64,000 nt of DNA from Nitrospira sp. SG-bin1 (GCA_002083365.1 LVWS01000005.1:1-64000); one strand, 5' to 3'. Positions 17,818 through 26,918 are shown, counted from the first letter of the stretch. The notes: a model not told the origin generated them from the letters alone. Translations and numbers: made by a program.

Positions 17818-18614
17818 GACAGGCCAACGGCCGATTCTCCGACGCTGAACGGGCGGCCGTTTACCGGGCTATTTTTGAACGTCGGGATGTTCGGCGTAAT
17901 TTTCTGCGGACGCCGATTCCCGATGAGGTGATGATGCGGTTGCTGACGGCGGCACATCACGCGGGATCGGTGGGATTCATGCAACCATGGGATTTTATAG
18001 TCATTCGCAATCGTGTGACGAAACGCGCCGTGAAGGATCTCTTCATGGACGCGAATACCAATGCGTCCGCCCGGTATGCAGGGGCCAAAGGAGAGCTGTA
18101 CCGGCGGTTGAAGCTGGAAGGCATCGAAGAAGCGCCGATCAACCTGTGCATTACGTGCAGCCGGCGGCGCGGCGGGGTGAACGTGCTCGGTCGGTCTACA
18201 GTCCGGGCAACAGACTTATACAGCACCTGCTGTGCTGTGCAGAATCTCTGGTTGGCCGCCAGAGCCGAGGGCATCGGTGTCGGCTGGGTCAGTATTTTAG
18301 ATCACGAGAAGCTCAAGCGCGTGATCGGCGTGCCCAAATCGGTGTCGGTCCTCGCCTATCTATGCCTTGGCTATGTGTCGAAGTTTGAAGAGCAGCCTGA
18401 TTTGCAAACAGCCGGATGGAGAAGTCGGATTCCAGTCGGCCAGTTGATCCACGATGAGTCCTGGGGCAATCGGATCCACGACAAAAGAGGGGATGGGGAT
18501 GCGCATCACCAAGGTCTATACAAGAACGGGCGACGCGGGAAAAACCAGGCTGGCCGGCGGACAACAGGTGTGGAAAGACAGTCTGCGGGTCGAAGCCTAC
18601 GGCACGATCGATGA
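17814..18614 (+). CDS. bluB: 5,6-dimethylbenzimidazole synthase (BluB)
   Basis: Nitroreductase-fold flavoenzyme that splits FMN with O2 to make the lower ligand of B12. RRDVRRNFLRTPIPDEV, HHAGSVGFMQPWDFIVI and STCCAVQNLWLAARAEGIG are BluB hallmarks. The family normally ends soon after the LAYLCLGYV and AGWRSRIPV segments (about residue 220). Here the frame runs on to residue 266 across the start of the PduO gene, overlapping it by 116 bases, and the extra tail is Arg/Gly-rich and unlike BluB. A lost stop codon, a sequencing slip or a genuine overlap would each explain it. Core function is not in doubt. Confidence 0.9.
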   Translation: MRQANGRFSDAERAAVYRAIFERRDVRRNFLRTPIPDEVMMRLLTAAHHAGSVGFMQPWDFIVIRNRVTKRAVKDLFMDANTNASARYAGAKGELYRRLKLEGIEEAPINLCITCSRRRGGVNVLGRSTVRATDLYSTCCAVQNLWLAARAEGIGVGWVSILDHEKLKRVIGVPKSVSVLAYLCLGYVSKFEEQPDLQTAGWRSRIPVGQLIHDESWGNRIHDKRGDGDAHHQGLYKNGRRGKNQAGRRTTGVERQSAGRSLRHDR

Positions 18615-19095
18615 GTTGAATGCATCGGTCGGCGTTGTCCGGGTGATGAATGCCGATGTCGTAGACGAGCATACAGCAGCCGCCCAACTTGAGGACGAGC
18701 TGCGATGGGTACAAAACAAGTTGTTCGATGTGGGCAGCATTCTGGCGACGGCTCCGGGACAAACGTTCAAGAATATGCCACAGGTGACAGCGAGAGACAT
18801 CTCGCGTCTTGAGAAATTGATCGATCGGTGCCAGAAAGACCTGGACCCATTGAAGGAATTCATTCTTCCGGGGGGTGGAAAAGTATCCGCGTTTCTGCAC
18901 CAAGCCCGGACGGTCTGCCGCCGGGCCGAGCGGTTGTGCGTGGCTCTTTCCAAAGCTGAACCGGTCGATCCGACGATCATCAAATTCGTCAATCGGCTGA
19001 GCGATGCGCTGTTTGTGTTGGCCCGATGGGTCGCCAAGACACAGGGCGAGCCGGAATTTTTATGGGAACGCGATGTCGCCAAGAAAGCCGAGTAA
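18499..19095 (+). CDS. pduO: cob(I)alamin adenosyltransferase, PduO type
   Basis: 198 residues. The N-terminal ATP-binding motif TRTGDAGKTRLAGGQQV and the block RVEAYGTIDELNA are diagnostic of the PduO family, as are FILPGGG and HQARTVCRRAER. It transfers the adenosyl group of ATP to reduced cobalamin or cobinamide. The start was placed at the ATG at 18499 (MRITKVYTRTGD) with GAGGGG upstream; an ATG two codons earlier is equivalent. The first 116 bases overlap the end of bluB in another frame, and the last 23 overlap cobU. Confidence 0.93.
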   Translation: MRITKVYTRTGDAGKTRLAGGQQVWKDSLRVEAYGTIDELNASVGVVRVMNADVVDEHTAAAQLEDELRWVQNKLFDVGSILATAPGQTFKNMPQVTARDISRLEKLIDRCQKDLDPLKEFILPGGGKVSAFLHQARTVCRRAERLCVALSKAEPVDPTIIKFVNRLSDALFVLARWVAKTQGEPEFLWERDVAKKAE

Positions 19096-19633
19096 ACGTC
19101 GCGCAGCGCGACGAACAACAGGCCGAGTCATTCTCGTTCTTGGCGGGGCATCGTCCGGAAAAAGCGAGGCCGCTCTCCGGCTAGCCGGTTTGCGAGGACC
19201 GCGTGCATTCGTCGCCACCGGACAAGGATTGGATGATGAAATGGCGGCACGAATCGCTCGGCACCAGGCCACACGTTCAGCGGATTGGAAGACAGTTGAA
19301 GAGCCGCTCGAAGTGGAGGCGTGGTTCGCCAAGCAGGGGCCTCAGTACCGTACCATTCTCTTCGATTGCGTGACCCTGTGGTTGAGTAACCTCGTTGGAA
19401 CCGGCCACAAAGAATCCGTCGTTCTCGCCCGAGCCGGAGCGCTTGTACAAGGGATGCGGACTGCATCAGCCAGGGTGGTCATCGTCAGCAATGAGTTAGG
19501 TTTCGGTCTGGTCCCGGCGGAACCATCGACACGAGCGTTTCGCGATCTTGCCGGACGGGTGAATCAGCACATCGCCGCGGGAGCGGATGAAGTGTATCTG
19601 GTCGTCAGTGGAATATCGCTTCGCTTGAAGTGA
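19073..19633 (+). CDS. cobU: adenosylcobinamide kinase / adenosylcobinamide-phosphate guanylyltransferase
   Basis: 186 residues. The P-loop GGASSGKS (residues 24-31) follows a basic N-terminal tail. ARIARHQATRS contains the His expected to carry the GMP intermediate, and LFDCVTLWLSNL and IVSNELGFGLVP are conserved CobU blocks. It phosphorylates adenosylcobinamide and then attaches GMP to form GDP-cobinamide. The start at 19073 lies inside the end of pduO. The frame is open upstream, but those residues do not belong to the family. Confidence 0.93.
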   Translation: MSPRKPSKRRAARRTTGRVILVLGGASSGKSEAALRLAGLRGPRAFVATGQGLDDEMAARIARHQATRSADWKTVEEPLEVEAWFAKQGPQYRTILFDCVTLWLSNLVGTGHKESVVLARAGALVQGMRTASARVVIVSNELGFGLVPAEPSTRAFRDLAGRVNQHIAAGADEVYLVVSGISLRLK

Positions 19634-19647
19634 ATAGAGGAGCTGCC

Positions 19648-20700
19648 ATGTCGATACAGGACACCTGTCGTCGAATTCAGCCTGTCCATGCAAGTCTGCG
19701 CGCGAAAGCGCAGGATAGGTTGGATCGTCTGACTAAGCCGCTGGGCAGCCTCGGGCGGTTGGAGGAATTGGCTTCGTCCTACGTCACGATGACTGGTGAA
19801 CTGAAGCCGAGTGTCCCTCAAGGTACGGTCTTCACCTTTGCGGCTGATCATGGCGTCGCGCAGGAAGGGGTGAGCGCCTACCCACGTGAAGTGACCCCTC
19901 AGATGGTATTGAATTTTCTGCGCGGTGGTGCCGGCGTGAATGTGCTGGCGCGGCATGCCGGCGTGGATGTGCGGGTGGTGGATATCGGCGTTGATTATGA
20001 GTTTGGACCGGTACCCGGCTTGTTCGATCGAAAGGTCATGAAGGGCACACGCAATCTAGCGGTTGAGCCAGCGATGACGCGCAGCCAAGCAGAGCAGGCG
20101 GTGATGGTCGGCATTGACCTGGCGACGGAAGCTGTGCGGGAGGGTATTAATTTAATTGGCACCGGTGAGATGGGGATCGGTAATACCACGCCGAGCGCCG
20201 CCATTAGCGCGGTGATGACCGGTCGGCCTGTAGCTGAAGTGACTGGATGTGGGACCGGCATCGATGAGTCTGTCCGTACGCGCAAGGTGGCGGTGATTCA
20301 ACAGGCGCTGGACCGGCATCAACCCAATCCGGCTGACTCGCTCGATGTGTTGGCGAAGGTTGGGGGACTGGAAATCGCTGGATTGGCCGGCTTGATCCTT
20401 GGAGCGGTTGCGGCTCGGGTCCCAGTCGTGCTGGATGGATTCATTACGGGAGCCGCAGCGCTGATCGCTGTCGGTCTTCAGCCCTTGTGCCGCGAGTATC
20501 TCATCGCATCCCATCGATCGGTCGAGCAGGGACATCGCGTGGTTTTGGACCATCTGAGACTGAAACCGCTCTTGGATCTCGACTTGCGCCTTGGCGAGGG
20601 CACGGGGGCATGTCTAGGAATGGATCTGGTCTGTGGCGCGATCAAGATCTACACAGAGATGGCGACCTTCGACGAAGCCGGCGTGTCCGACAAGGTCTGA
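19648..20700 (+). CDS. cobT: nicotinate-nucleotide--dimethylbenzimidazole phosphoribosyltransferase
   Basis: 350 residues, normal for CobT. The start at ATG 19648 has AGAGGAGC upstream; a GTG at 19630 overlapping the cobU stop is an alternative. LDRLTKPLGSLGRLEELA is the N-terminal hallmark, GEMGIGNTTPSAAI the phosphate-binding block, and RLGEGTGACLGMDLV holds the catalytic Glu. It makes alpha-ribazole phosphate from dimethylbenzimidazole, so it uses the product of bluB in the same operon. cobS follows two bases later. Confidence 0.95.
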   Translation: MSIQDTCRRIQPVHASLRAKAQDRLDRLTKPLGSLGRLEELASSYVTMTGELKPSVPQGTVFTFAADHGVAQEGVSAYPREVTPQMVLNFLRGGAGVNVLARHAGVDVRVVDIGVDYEFGPVPGLFDRKVMKGTRNLAVEPAMTRSQAEQAVMVGIDLATEAVREGINLIGTGEMGIGNTTPSAAISAVMTGRPVAEVTGCGTGIDESVRTRKVAVIQQALDRHQPNPADSLDVLAKVGGLEIAGLAGLILGAVAARVPVVLDGFITGAAALIAVGLQPLCREYLIASHRSVEQGHRVVLDHLRLKPLLDLDLRLGEGTGACLGMDLVCGAIKIYTEMATFDEAGVSDKV

Positions 20701-20702
20701 CG

Positions 20703-21467
20703 ATGGGAACCATGGCCCGTCCATTTATCTTCGCCTGGCATTTTCTGACGACGATACCCTTGAGCCGGGCTCATCATGAGCCGACCGCGCCGGAGCTGGC
20801 CGCATCGATGGCCTGGTACCCGGTCATCGGCTTGCTGATCGGTGGTGGACTTATCGCGGCTGATTTTGGATTGGCTGCGGTCTTCTCGCCGGTGGTCGGG
20901 AATGTGCTCCTGATCGTTCTGTTAGTACTGTTCACGCGCGGGCTTCATCAGGACGGATTTGCCGATACCTTGGATGGATTGGCCGGAGGTCGGACGCCGA
21001 CTGAACGGCTTTCAATCATGCGCGATCCTCGTATCGGGGCGATCGGTGCCACAGGGCTTTTTCTGTCGCTGATTCTCCGATACGCCGGACTGATGGCACT
21101 GCCGCCGGAGTTACGGCTTCCCGCTGTGTTTTGCATGCCGGCGATGGGACGTTGGGCGATGGTTACGCTGGCTTGGATGTCCCCCTATGCCAGATCGGAA
21201 GGGGGATTGGCGGCGCCGTTCCTTGCCCATTTGTCCTGGCGACATGTGGCCATATCCACGGCGGTCTTGACGATTGCCCTGACAGGAGGTTTTGGGGCAA
21301 TCGGTGCATCTCTGATCCTCCTCGCTGGGGCTCTGATCCTTCTCGTCGGCTGGTCAGCTTGCCGTAGATGGTTCGGAGGAATCACCGGGGATACGCTTGG
21401 GGCCATGAATGAAGTGATCGAAATCCTCTTCCTGCTGCTCGTTCCACTCCTGCTTCGGTTACCATGA
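20703..21467 (+). CDS. cobS: adenosylcobinamide-GDP ribazoletransferase (cobalamin synthase)
   Basis: 254 residues, integral membrane with six to seven helices. FAWHFLTTIPL is near the N-terminus, and the Asp-rich HQDGFADTLDGLAGG is the metal/substrate site of the CDP-alcohol-transferase-like CobS fold, followed by IMRDPRIGAIGATG. It joins GDP-cobinamide to alpha-ribazole (phosphate), the last assembly step. The frame is open upstream within cobT, but the ATG at 20703 gives the family length. Its stop overlaps cbiB (ATGA). Confidence 0.93.
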   Translation: MGTMARPFIFAWHFLTTIPLSRAHHEPTAPELAASMAWYPVIGLLIGGGLIAADFGLAAVFSPVVGNVLLIVLLVLFTRGLHQDGFADTLDGLAGGRTPTERLSIMRDPRIGAIGATGLFLSLILRYAGLMALPPELRLPAVFCMPAMGRWAMVTLAWMSPYARSEGGLAAPFLAHLSWRHVAISTAVLTIALTGGFGAIGASLILLAGALILLVGWSACRRWFGGITGDTLGAMNEVIEILFLLLVPLLLRLP

Positions 21468-22420
21468 CCGGCGGCGAACTCCTTCTCGCTTCTGCGCTTG
21501 ATAGGATGTTTGGCGACCCCCGCTGGCTGCCGCATCCTGTCCGCGTGATGGGCCGGTGCATTGCGTGGGTCGATCACCGGGTCCGCAAGGTCTGCCGAAG
21601 TCGCACCAGCCTTCGCACGGCGGGGATCTGTCTGGCCGGAGGATTGCCGATGCTGACGTACTGTCTCGGCGTTGTCGTGATCGAAGAGGTCGAACGTTTT
21701 GCCTGGTGGATGGGATCGGCACTGTCGATCGTCTTGGCTTCAACAACTCTTGCGGCACGGGACCTGTGGGATCATGTCCGTGCGGTGGATGATCCGCTCC
21801 AAGCCGGCGATCTTCCTGCCGCCCGTGGCGCTGTGGCCATGATCGTGGGGCGGGACACAGCGGAACTGTCCGAATCGGAGGTGGCCCGCGCGACGGTGGA
21901 AACGGTCGCGGAAAGCGCGGCGGACGGTGTGATCGCCCCGTTGTTGTATCTTGCGATCGGCGGTGCCCCCTTGGCCCTGGCCTATAAGGCCGTCAACACA
22001 CTGGACTCCATGATCGGCCACCGTGATGAGCGCTATGCGGATCTTGGCTGGGCGTCGGCTCGGCTCGATGATCTGGCCAACTGGATTCCTGCCCGGTTGT
22101 CGGCAGTACTGCTTATCCTTGGTTCGGGTCTCGTCACCCAACGACTGGAACCGATTCACAACGGATGGCGAGTGCTTCGGCGGGATGGGAAGAAACATCC
22201 GAGTCCCAACAGCGGCAGGCCTGAGGCGGCTCTGGCAGGAATCCTTGGAGTGAGATTAGGCGGCACAAACTTCTATGATGGAATCGCGCAAGACCGGCCT
22301 ATTCTTGGTGCGGAAGGACGGAGCGCTGAAACACCAGATATCAGGTTGGCAGCAAAGATCATGGCGGCAGCTTCGGTGCTGGGGATAGTTCTCGCGGTGG
22401 GGAGTCGATGGCTCGTGTGA
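21464..22420 (+). CDS. cbiB: adenosylcobinamide-phosphate synthase
   Basis: 318 residues, membrane-associated. DPRWLPHPVRVMG near the start, ARATVETVAESAADGVIAPL in the middle, and NTLDSMIGHRDERYADLGWA further on are all CbiB/CobD signatures. It condenses adenosylcobyric acid with aminopropanol (phosphate) to give cobinamide (phosphate). It overlaps cobS by four bases and the next gene by thirteen. Note the nomenclature trap: this is CobD in the Pseudomonas naming scheme. Confidence 0.94.
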   Translation: MTGGELLLASALDRMFGDPRWLPHPVRVMGRCIAWVDHRVRKVCRSRTSLRTAGICLAGGLPMLTYCLGVVVIEEVERFAWWMGSALSIVLASTTLAARDLWDHVRAVDDPLQAGDLPAARGAVAMIVGRDTAELSESEVARATVETVAESAADGVIAPLLYLAIGGAPLALAYKAVNTLDSMIGHRDERYADLGWASARLDDLANWIPARLSAVLLILGSGLVTQRLEPIHNGWRVLRRDGKKHPSPNSGRPEAALAGILGVRLGGTNFYDGIAQDRPILGAEGRSAETPDIRLAAKIMAAASVLGIVLAVGSRWLV

Positions 22421-23508
22421 GCGTAAGAGCGCATGGTGGGGATGTCTATACCGCGGCACGGGAACTGGGCTGTGATCCCGCCGAGATTCTTGATTTCAGC
22501 GCCAGCATCAACCCGCTGGGACCCTCTCCTGATGTCTGGAAAGCCATCGCGAAGTCCAGATATGTATTGGTTCACTATCCTGACCCTGATTGCTGGGATC
22601 TGCGGCAGGCGCTGGCTACCTTCTGGTCTATTGAACCGGAACAGATCGTGGTAGGCAATGGTTCCACTGAGTTGATCGATGCACTCCCTCGCGCATTGGG
22701 AATTCATCGACTCCTCGTCGTTCAGCCCACCTTTTCAGAATATGCTGCCGCAATGGTGCGAGCCGGAGGTCAGGCCACCGCGCTCTACGCAGACCGACGG
22801 GACGAGTATGCCATCCCGATTGACCGCCTGTCCCAGGTGATGGAAACAGGACTGGGCGATGGATGCTCCATCGATGGTGTGATCATCTGCAATCCCAATA
22901 GCCCGACGGGGCAAGCCTGCACTGCCGACGATGTCGCGCGATTGGCAGGTATCGCTCGCCGGCGAGGTCTCTGGCTCATCATCGACGAAGCGTTTGCCGA
23001 CTATTGTCCGGAACGATCTGTCCTGTCTCGGGCGTCATCCTGGTCGCATGTGGTGGTCTTACGCAGCCTGACGAAATTCTATGCCTTACCCGGACTGCGG
23101 GTAGGATATGCGGTCGCAACACAAGCGACTATCCGACAATTGCGACGGCAGTTGCCTCCTTGGTCCGTCAGCATGATGGGGCAGGTCGCTGCACTGGCTG
23201 CATTGAACGAAACGGCACATGCGCGAAAGAGTTTACGGTTCATGGTCCGCGAGCGTGAACGGATGAGAACAATGCTGGCTGCATTCCCCGGCTGTGTTGT
23301 GATGCCGACATACGCGAATTACTTCCTGGTTGAGTTGCCTCGTGGCCGCCATGCGCGCGACATCACCGAACAGTTGCGAAAGCGGGGTCTGTTGATCCGT
23401 GACTGTTCGGCCGTACCCGGCATGAACCCTCGATCTATCCGACTCGCAGTGCGAACCGTTCAAGAAAACAACCGGCTCGTTCGCTCCTTCGCTCAATTGC
23501 TCACATAA
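22408..23508 (+). CDS. cobD: threonine-phosphate decarboxylase (PLP enzyme)
   Basis: 366 residues of a fold type I aminotransferase-like enzyme. The HGGDVYTAARELG and DFSASINPLGPSP N-terminus is the usual one for CobD/CobC. NPNSPTGQ contacts PLP, IIDEAFADY gives the PLP-ring Asp, and Lys223 in LRSLTKFYALPG forms the Schiff base. It decarboxylates threonine phosphate to the aminopropanol phosphate used by CbiB, its overlapping neighbour. A related annotation would be a histidinol-phosphate aminotransferase, but the neighbours settle it. Confidence 0.92.
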   Translation: MARVSVRAHGGDVYTAARELGCDPAEILDFSASINPLGPSPDVWKAIAKSRYVLVHYPDPDCWDLRQALATFWSIEPEQIVVGNGSTELIDALPRALGIHRLLVVQPTFSEYAAAMVRAGGQATALYADRRDEYAIPIDRLSQVMETGLGDGCSIDGVIICNPNSPTGQACTADDVARLAGIARRRGLWLIIDEAFADYCPERSVLSRASSWSHVVVLRSLTKFYALPGLRVGYAVATQATIRQLRRQLPPWSVSMMGQVAALAALNETAHARKSLRFMVRERERMRTMLAAFPGCVVMPTYANYFLVELPRGRHARDITEQLRKRGLLIRDCSAVPGMNPRSIRLAVRTVQENNRLVRSFAQLLT

Positions 23509-23517
23509 GGCATCGCG

Positions 23518-24246
23518 ATGAAAGGCACTTCCCCACGAGTCCATACCCGCTACCGAATTATGGAGCAGACGCTGATCATCGACCTTGAAGGCATGAAACG
23601 CGTGCTTTCATCCGCGCCACAAGGAGGGGGGCTCACGCTGGCTTCGTGTGTCCTCAATCACCAGGTCGAGGCACATCCCTCGGCAAGCGGGGACCGTACA
23701 AAGACCGTCTTCGATCCCGCTCATTCCTTGCGAACAGTGGCTTCCCGACTCGGGATCCACGCGCGGACTGTCGGACTCATGACGGCGGTGCCGATGGCAC
23801 AGCTGGTTACGGCACGAGCTGCTTCCGACGGGCTCTGGGTGGAGTGTTTTGCGACCGTCGGTGTAACGAATGCCGTTCGGGCCGGAGAATGGCCACCACA
23901 ACGTTTTCATCGCAGCAAACCCGGCAAGCCGGGCACGATCAACCTCATTCTCGTCACGAATGGGAGTCTCTCTCACCCCGCGATGGTCGGTGTCGTGCAA
24001 GTAGCTACCGAGGCGAAGACCGGTGTGCTGTACGATCATAAAGTGCCGAGTTGCCATAGCGGCACGACGGCCACCGGCACCGGGACGGATGCAGTCGTGA
24101 TCGCTTGTCAGCTACGGGGACAGGGTCCGTCGCACATCTATAGCGGGACGCACACTATTATCGGAGCGTTGGTGGGACGAGTCGTTGTCGACTGTGTCAC
24201 TCGCGGCTTAGCAAAGGCAAAGGCTTGGCAGGCGCCGCACCGATGA
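23518..24246 (+). CDS. cbiZ: adenosylcobinamide amidohydrolase
   Basis: 242 residues of the CbiZ family. The SSAPQGGGLTLASCVLNHQV start, VGLMTAVPMAQL and the diagnostic CFATVGVTNAVRAGE are all present, as is GTGTDAVVIACQLRG. It removes the aminopropanol arm from imported adenosylcobinamide to regenerate cobyric acid, allowing incomplete or foreign corrinoids to be rebuilt. Its presence with btuBFCD marks a salvage route. The ATG at 23518 is ten bases after the previous stop; a Met at residue 15 is an alternative start. Its stop overlaps cbiP (ATGA). Confidence 0.92.
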   Translation: MKGTSPRVHTRYRIMEQTLIIDLEGMKRVLSSAPQGGGLTLASCVLNHQVEAHPSASGDRTKTVFDPAHSLRTVASRLGIHARTVGLMTAVPMAQLVTARAASDGLWVECFATVGVTNAVRAGEWPPQRFHRSKPGKPGTINLILVTNGSLSHPAMVGVVQVATEAKTGVLYDHKVPSCHSGTTATGTGTDAVVIACQLRGQGPSHIYSGTHTIIGALVGRVVVDCVTRGLAKAKAWQAPHR

Positions 24247-25772
24247 CGACACGGGCACTGGCGATCCTTGGAACCGGGTCGGACGTCGGCAAAAGTTTGA
24301 TCACGGCTGGGATCTGCCGACTCCTTTACCGCACAGGTGTTCGCGTCGCCCCGTTCAAAGCTCAAAACATGTCCCTAAATTCATTCGTCACGCCGGATGG
24401 GCATGAGATCGGACGGGCGCAAGCGCTGCAAGCCAAAGCCTGCGGACTTTCCCCACATGTTGATATGAATCCGATCCTTCTCAAACCGGAATCGGATAAG
24501 TGTTCTCAGGTCGTGGTTCTCGGTAAGGTACTCGCGAAGCAAGAGGCTTCGGCATACTTTGATGGACGACCATGGCTCTGGTCGGTCATACAAGACAGCT
24601 ATGCACGGCTATCGAGGCAATATGACGTGATGGTGATCGAGGGGGCGGGGAGCGCAGCCGAGGTCAATCTCAGAAAATGGGATCTGGTCAATTGGCCCGT
24701 CGTCAAGCTAGCTGATGCCAAGGTGTTGTTGGTGGCGGATATCGACCGAGGTGGAGTCTTTGCTCAAGTGATAGGGACATTAGACTTGCTGGAGCCGGAC
24801 GAACGGGCCAGGGTCTGCGGGGTCATCATCAATAAGTTCAGAGGCGATGCCAAACTGTTTGCCGATGGGATGCGATTCCTGGAATCTCGCAGCCAGGTTC
24901 CAGTGTTGGGCGTCGTGCCATTTCTTCGTGATCTGATACTGGACCAAGAAGATAGTCTGGATCTGACCGGGCATCATCAGACAAGTTTTGTATCTGACCG
25001 AATCAATATTGCCGTCATTCTGTTGCCCCACATGAGTAACTTTACCGATTTTAATGCATTGGCGGCTGAAAATGATGTGTCCTTGCAATATATCACCTCT
25101 CCTCCGGCCCTCAACGGCGCCGATATCGTCATTATTCCCGGGAGCAAAAATACGCTGGCCGATCTCTCCTACCTGAAGGAACGAGGTTATCTAGGTACGT
25201 TGCAATGCCATATCGACAATGGTCAAGAGCTTATCGGTATCTGCGGTGGCTATCAAATGCTTGGCCGAACGATCACGGACCCCTACCAGGTCGAACAGGG
25301 AGGGATGAGCACCGGACTGGGGTACTTGAGCACGGAGACAGAACTCAAGCAGACGAAATACACCCTACAGACCGACGCCTACCCAACGGACTTCTTCTCG
25401 GTCGGCCATAACTTGGTCCGTGGATATCAGATTCATATGGGTGTCACGCGGCGAGTCAACGAACTTCCCTGTTTTCGAGTTTATCATCATTCCATATCAG
25501 GTGAGAACGCGTACCAGCCGATCGCCGAGGATGAAGATGGGTTTGATGGAGCTATTCGAAAAGACGGACTGGTGTGGGGCACATACATCCATGGGATGTT
25601 CGATGAACCGGGTTTTCGTCGTGCGTGGCTCAATCGTGCTCGCGTAAAGAAAGGGCTTCGACCGCTTGATACTCATGTTTCAAAGTCGGTCACCGCTCGG
25701 TTAAACAGCGAACTTGACCGGTGGGCTGATCATCTGTCCGAGAACGTCGACCTCTTTCGTCTCATCCGATAA
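24243..25772 (+). CDS. cbiP: cobyric acid synthase
   Basis: 509 residues, full length. The dethiobiotin-synthetase-like ATP domain has GTGSDVGKS (residues 10-18), FKAQNMSLNSFVTPDG and NPILLKPESD. The glutamine amidotransferase domain has Cys334 (LIGICGGYQMLGR) and a late GTYIHGMFD His. It amidates the b, d, e and g side chains to yield cobyric acid. It is the last gene of the second cobalamin operon. No terminator hairpin was seen in the 176 bases before the next operon. Confidence 0.95.
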   Translation: MTTRALAILGTGSDVGKSLITAGICRLLYRTGVRVAPFKAQNMSLNSFVTPDGHEIGRAQALQAKACGLSPHVDMNPILLKPESDKCSQVVVLGKVLAKQEASAYFDGRPWLWSVIQDSYARLSRQYDVMVIEGAGSAAEVNLRKWDLVNWPVVKLADAKVLLVADIDRGGVFAQVIGTLDLLEPDERARVCGVIINKFRGDAKLFADGMRFLESRSQVPVLGVVPFLRDLILDQEDSLDLTGHHQTSFVSDRINIAVILLPHMSNFTDFNALAAENDVSLQYITSPPALNGADIVIIPGSKNTLADLSYLKERGYLGTLQCHIDNGQELIGICGGYQMLGRTITDPYQVEQGGMSTGLGYLSTETELKQTKYTLQTDAYPTDFFSVGHNLVRGYQIHMGVTRRVNELPCFRVYHHSISGENAYQPIAEDEDGFDGAIRKDGLVWGTYIHGMFDEPGFRRAWLNRARVKKGLRPLDTHVSKSVTARLNSELDRWADHLSENVDLFRLIR

Positions 25773-25871
25773 AGTCGGTTTGCAGCATCCATCATGCGGT
25801 GTCCCTATCGATTCTCGGACTGGTATCCACACCAACCAGATTCGAAGAAAATGTCGATATTCACCCTTTTC

Positions 25872-25899
25872 TTGCCAATCATCAACAAGTCGCTACACT
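25872..25899 (+). promoter_or_regulatory. possible promoter of the chemosensory operon
   Basis: TTGCCA (25872-25877), a 16-base spacer and TACACT (25894-25899), about 50 bases upstream of the first start. The match is fair rather than strong. It is the only decent pair I found between cbiP and the regulator gene. Confidence 0.42.
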
Positions 25900-25948
25900 G
25901 CCTGAGGGTAGAGAGAAGCGCCTTTATGGAAGAGAGAGGAAGGGGTGT

Positions 25949-26311
25949 ATGAGCAAAATCATGGTTGTTGATGACTCGTACGCAGAACTGCAACTGATCG
26001 AGTCATATTTGAAGGCCGCCCAACACACCGTTGTATCGTTCTCGACTGCAGATGGGTTGGAGGACAAGGTCGTCGCGGAAAAACCAGATCTTATCGTTTT
26101 GGATGTGGTAATGCCCGGCCGGAATGGATTTCAGGCGTGCCGGGATCTGAAAACTGATGCCCGCTTCAAGGGCATTCCGATTGTACTCTGCACCTCGAAG
26201 GGACAGGAAAGCGATAAGTTTTGGGGGCAGCAACAGGGAGCCAACGGACACGTCGTGAAACCGTTCAAGTCGGAGGATCTTTTGCAAGCGGTGAAGCTCG
26301 CATTGAGCTGA
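25949..26311 (+). CDS. CheY/PilG-like single-domain response regulator
   Basis: 120 residues, one receiver domain only. The acidic pocket is Asp8/Asp9, phospho-acceptor Asp52 (LIVLDVVMPG), switch Thr82 and Lys104 (HVVKPF). With no output domain it should work by binding a partner, as PilG/PilH do in the Pil-Chp system. The start at 25949 follows AGGAAGGGG; a frame extension upstream to 25799 is not protein-like. It opens a chemosensory operon whose next two genes are CheW-like and MCP-like, the pilG-pilI-pilJ order. Confidence 0.9.
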   Translation: MSKIMVVDDSYAELQLIESYLKAAQHTVVSFSTADGLEDKVVAEKPDLIVLDVVMPGRNGFQACRDLKTDARFKGIPIVLCTSKGQESDKFWGQQQGANGHVVKPFKSEDLLQAVKLALS

Positions 26312-26340
26312 GAGCGCCGATCTTGCTTGGACAACGATCG

Positions 26341-26850
26341 ATGATTTCCATAGGTGAGTTACCTCAGCTTCATTCAGATTCGGTTCCGGAGCAGCCCAGC
26401 GCCGCCGATTCCCTGCGCGTGTGTCTGATCGAGCTGGGCCAAGAACGGTTCGCCATAGACTTGCGTCAAGTCCGCGAAGTCTTTGAGCCCGAGTCTGTCA
26501 CGCCCGTACCGGGAATGCCTGACTCGCTGGTCGGTGTCACGAATCTACGGGGAACCATCATTCCACTGGCAGATTTGAGAGGAGCGTTGGGCGTGTCCGC
26601 CTCCGTCATGCCGAAATATGCGGTGGTCGTCCGTCATGGCACACACCAAGTCGGTATTCTTGTAGAAGATGTGCCGGAAATCCGTACCATCCATTCAGAC
26701 GATCTGATCACGCCCTCGGCTCATCCCACAGCCAAGCGCCACCCCATGGTTTCTCTATTCTTCAAAACCGAGAACAAACCGAGCGCCATACTGGAAATGT
26801 CTCGACTGTTGTCATCCATGGAAGAGACGGCCACTGGCCAGAGTTCATAA
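26341..26850 (+). CDS. CheW/PilI-like coupling protein
   Basis: 169 residues with one CheW domain. CLIELGQERFAIDLRQVREVFEP, VPGMPDSLVGVTNLRGTIIP and a VRHGTHQVGILVEDV segment give the paired SH3-like barrels that bridge receptor and kinase. There is a 25-residue N-terminal leader. It lies between the single-domain regulator and the PilJ-like transducer, so it is the probable main adaptor for that receptor. It is the best conserved of the three CheW-like proteins in this cluster. Confidence 0.9.
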   Translation: MISIGELPQLHSDSVPEQPSAADSLRVCLIELGQERFAIDLRQVREVFEPESVTPVPGMPDSLVGVTNLRGTIIPLADLRGALGVSASVMPKYAVVVRHGTHQVGILVEDVPEIRTIHSDDLITPSAHPTAKRHPMVSLFFKTENKPSAILEMSRLLSSMEETATGQSS

Positions 26851-26918
26851 CCCACCCCAGGAAGTGTTGATGTCGGCACAAATAAGCCCGATCGCGAGTC
26901 GTGCGCAGGAGGACAACC

